From an uncultured Campylobacter sp. (GTDB lineage Bacteria > Campylobacterota > Campylobacteria > Campylobacterales > Campylobacteraceae), in NCBI RefSeq assembly GCF_937997595.1, contig NZ_CALKTS010000089.1, forward strand, positions 1 to 8,336: a stretch of 8,336 bases of DNA. The letters run 5' to 3'. Below the pieces are notes generated by a model. The model made no database searches and had not been told where the DNA came from. It was given only the letters and a program-made list of their open reading frames with translations. Shown one piece after another: positions 6,897 to 8,336 of the stretch; within the stretch, counting starts at the first letter, position 1, and every line of letters starts with the position of its first letter. Both the position numbers and the translations under genes were made by a program.

Positions 6897-6960
6897 ATTT
6901 CGCTTCTATTTTACGGGGGTACGGAATTTCGGCGCGTTCGATTTTACTTAGGCTAAATTT

Positions 6961-6966
6961 TATAAT
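6961..6966 (+). promoter_or_regulatory. Possible -10 box upstream of the VOC gene
   Basis: This TATAAT lies in the 237-bp gap after pgi and overlaps a 14-bp palindrome (TAATTTTAAAATTA, 6963-6976). It lacks the TG extension seen at the other -10 boxes here. If used, transcription would start near 6973 and give a leader of about 160 nt. Confidence 0.35.
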
Positions 6967-6980
6967 TTTAAAATTACCGA

Positions 6981-7110
6981 CGCAGAATTTTCCGTGCGTA
7001 AAATTGTCGCTGCGAAATTTTGATTTCGCGCTATGAGCATTTGGAATTTTGTCGCAAAATTTCACGGCAGAATTCCAAGATTGCACCGCGAGGCGTAAAA
7101 ATTTTGCGAC
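6981..7110 (+). promoter_or_regulatory. Leader region with competing hairpins before the VOC gene
   Basis: Four stems can be drawn by eye. H1: 6981-6991 with 7000-7014 (11 bp, 4-nt bulge at 7006-7009). H2: 7012-7018 with 7023-7029 (7 bp, TTTG loop). H3: 7040-7054 with 7065-7079 (15 bp including three G-U pairs, 10-nt loop). H4: 7051-7062 with 7099-7110 (12 bp perfect, 36-nt loop). H1 excludes H2 and H3 excludes H4. This resembles a switching leader, but the local words are common in this genome's intergenic DNA, so function is uncertain. No T tract follows any stem. Confidence 0.35.
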
Positions 7111-7133
7111 TTGCAAGCGCACAGGGAGATGAA

Positions 7134-7526
7134 ATGAAAATCAAAGGGATCGATCACTTCGTCCTAGTTACGGAGGATCTGCAAAAATGCGTGGAATTTT
7201 ACGAAGGGATTTTGGGCTTAGAGCATGTTTGCGAGGGCGGCAAACACAGCCTGCGCTTCGGCTCTTCAAAGATCAATATCCACACCCGCGCGGGCGAGTT
7301 TGCGCCGTTTGCAGCGCGTCCTATCGCGGGCTCGGCGGATTTTTGCCTCATCTGCGAAGATCAAAGTGCGCAGCAGCTCAAAACGGAGCTTGAAAGCAAA
7401 GGGGTGCAAATAGAGCTTGGCGTCGTGCCTCGCACGGGCGCGCGCGGCGCTATGCAAAGTATCTATCTGCGCGATCCTGACGGCAATCTCGTAGAGCTCG
7501 GCGTATATGAAAGCGGCGATGATTAG
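7134..7526 (+). CDS. VOC-family (glyoxalase-like, GLOD5-type) metalloprotein
   Basis: This 130-residue protein is a single vicinal-oxygen-chelate unit with two beta-alpha-beta-beta-beta repeats. It begins with IDHFVLVTEDLQKCVEFY (6-23), typical of the family. RFGSSKINIH (41-50), GSADFCLI (66-73), PRTGARG (99-105) and YLRDPDGNLVEL (111-122) match the glyoxalase-domain-containing 5 type. Probable metal ligands are His8, His50 and Glu121. Family members isomerise, cleave or add to small molecules through a divalent metal; the substrate cannot be named. The frame is open back to 7020, but ATG 7134 is preferred because GGGAG sits at 7124-7128 and homology begins there. The extra upstream codons are intergenic-type sequence. 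It follows pgi after 237 bp and may have its own promoter. Confidence 0.88.
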   Translation: MKIKGIDHFVLVTEDLQKCVEFYEGILGLEHVCEGGKHSLRFGSSKINIHTRAGEFAPFAARPIAGSADFCLICEDQSAQQLKTELESKGVQIELGVVPRTGARGAMQSIYLRDPDGNLVELGVYESGDD

Positions 7527-7688
7527 TGCGTAAATTTAAAGGTAAAATTTCAAGCAAAACACTAAAATTTAAAAATTTTCTAAATTCTATCTTTCATTAA
7601 AGATCAATATTCTACCGATTAAATTATTTATCCCTCGACATGCCAATTATGTGCCGTTTATATATTTTTGAAACCTTATCTTTTGTTT
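7527..7688. other. AT-rich convergent intergenic region
   Basis: This 162-bp gap lies between the 3' ends of the VOC gene and the right-hand membrane protein gene. The only structure seen is a 6-bp stem with a CATT loop (7589-7604), too weak to call a terminator. Base composition shifts to clearly AT-rich here and stays so to the window end. Confidence 0.5.
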
Positions 7689-8336
7689 TTAGAATTTCAT
7701 AAATTTGTTCATTTTATTCACTATTATTTTTGCAATATCATAAGGCGGTTTCCAAAATAAATATCCCTCTGTAATATCTATATTTAGCGTATCCAAGAAA
7801 TATTTTTGTAGCTCATCAAACTCCTTTTTACTATTGATCGTAAATACTTCTGAATCGAAACCGTTGCATATCAGCAATTTATCACAAAGTAAGAACCTAG
7901 CCGTTTTCTCAAACAGAATGTAGCAGACAAATTTAATAATAGGCATCAGCAACAAGCCCATAATTATAAAAATAAACATATAAAATTTAAAGTTGTATAA
8001 TGCCACGACGATCATTATAAATAAAACTAAAACACAAAATTTAATTTTCACATCAAATGGCGCAAAATTTGGAATCATATAAGCATATCTGTAAACGGAG
8101 ATATTTTTTAACGCCATCTCTTTTTCGCATTTGGTTTTATTTTTAAATTCTATTTTGTCCTTCATAAAGGCTATAGTTTTTTTGCTATTTATAAAGTTTG
8201 CCGCGTATATAAAGAAAAAGGCAGTGCCATAACCTAGCAATATTTTCATATAAAACCTAAATTTATACTCGCCGTCAAAATTCTGTATCAAAGAACAAAT
8301 TAATAAAATTCCAAGAGCTATCAGCCAAAACAGATC
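7689..8336 (-). CDS. Multi-pass membrane protein of unknown function (5' end beyond window)
   Basis: The stop is at 7689-7691 and the frame is open to the right edge, giving 215 visible residues. A TTG at 8289-8291 could start a 200-residue form. However, the 15 codons before it are also open and encode a hydrophobic stretch (LFWLIALGILLICSLI), so the true start probably lies outside the window. Four membrane segments are visible at about residues 2-17, 30-48, 100-115 and 118-142. A hydrophilic loop lies between the second and third, and a soluble tail of about 70 residues follows. The tail has NSKKEFDELQKYFLDTL and two Trp/Tyr-rich patches. I do not recognise the family. The gene is AT-rich like the genes at the left end and unlike galU-pgi, which suggests accessory DNA. 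Confidence 0.75.
   Translation of the reverse strand, partial: DLFWLIALGILLICSLIQNFDGEYKFRFYMKILLGYGTAFFFIYAANFINSKKTIAFMKDKIEFKNKTKCEKEMALKNISVYRYAYMIPNFAPFDVKIKFCVLVLFIMIVVALYNFKFYMFIFIIMGLLLMPIIKFVCYILFEKTARFLLCDKLLICNGFDSEVFTINSKKEFDELQKYFLDTLNIDITEGYLFWKPPYDIAKIIVNKMNKFMKF

Noticed and set aside
6820..7122. A minus-strand frame of 100 codons across the pgi 3' end and the following gap
   Set aside because: The product is low-complexity (repeated KF-type words from AAATTT DNA) with no family resemblance and overlaps pgi.
7020..7133. An N-terminal extension of the VOC protein by 38 codons
   Set aside because: The codons come from repetitive intergenic-type DNA, and ATG 7134 has its own ribosome-binding site where family homology begins.

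Overview
The window looks like chromosomal DNA from an epsilonproteobacterium of the genus Campylobacter, probably one of the higher-GC oral or intestinal species (C. gracilis / C. showae / C. rectus type). The basis is the adjacent galU-pgi pair as in other Campylobacter, the short campylobacterial form of Pgi, -10 boxes without a clear -35, and intergenic DNA rich in words such as AAATTT and AAATTTT. The species assignment is an inference; no marker gene is present.

Layout. Positions 1-1229 (minus) hold two tandem paralogues encoding membrane-anchored proteins of unknown function; the left one runs off the window. Upstream of them on the same strand are a stand-alone periplasmic Cache sensor protein (1352-2170) and a HIT-family protein (2167-2538) that overlap by 4 bp. 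A divergent promoter region separates these from a plus-strand MFS transporter (2702-3910). This converges on a minus-strand YigZ/IMPACT-family gene (4132-4740) across a 221-bp AT-rich gap. yigZ diverges from galU (4811-5647), and the 70-bp gap contains a palindromic -10 box. galU overlaps pgi (5634-6896) by 14 bp. A 237-bp gap with a possible promoter and competing hairpins leads to a glyoxalase/VOC gene (7134-7526). The right end (7689 to the edge, minus) is an AT-rich multi-pass membrane protein whose start lies outside the window.

Function. galU and pgi form a sugar-phosphate module linking fructose-6-P, glucose-6-P and UDP-glucose, presumably feeding surface glycans. The HIT and Cache genes are translationally linked, but nothing shows a shared pathway. 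The MFS, YigZ and VOC genes look like independent single-gene units.

Both ends (1-1229 and about 7540-8336) are visibly more AT-rich than the centre and encode unrecognised membrane proteins, so they look like accessory or fast-evolving DNA around a housekeeping core. No gap exceeds 300 bp. No tRNA, rRNA, CRISPR array, transposase or convincing intrinsic terminator was seen. The best candidates for something undescribed are the tandem paralogue array with a conserved 5' part and divergent 3' part, the alternative-hairpin leader before the VOC gene, and the truncated-looking Cache receptor.
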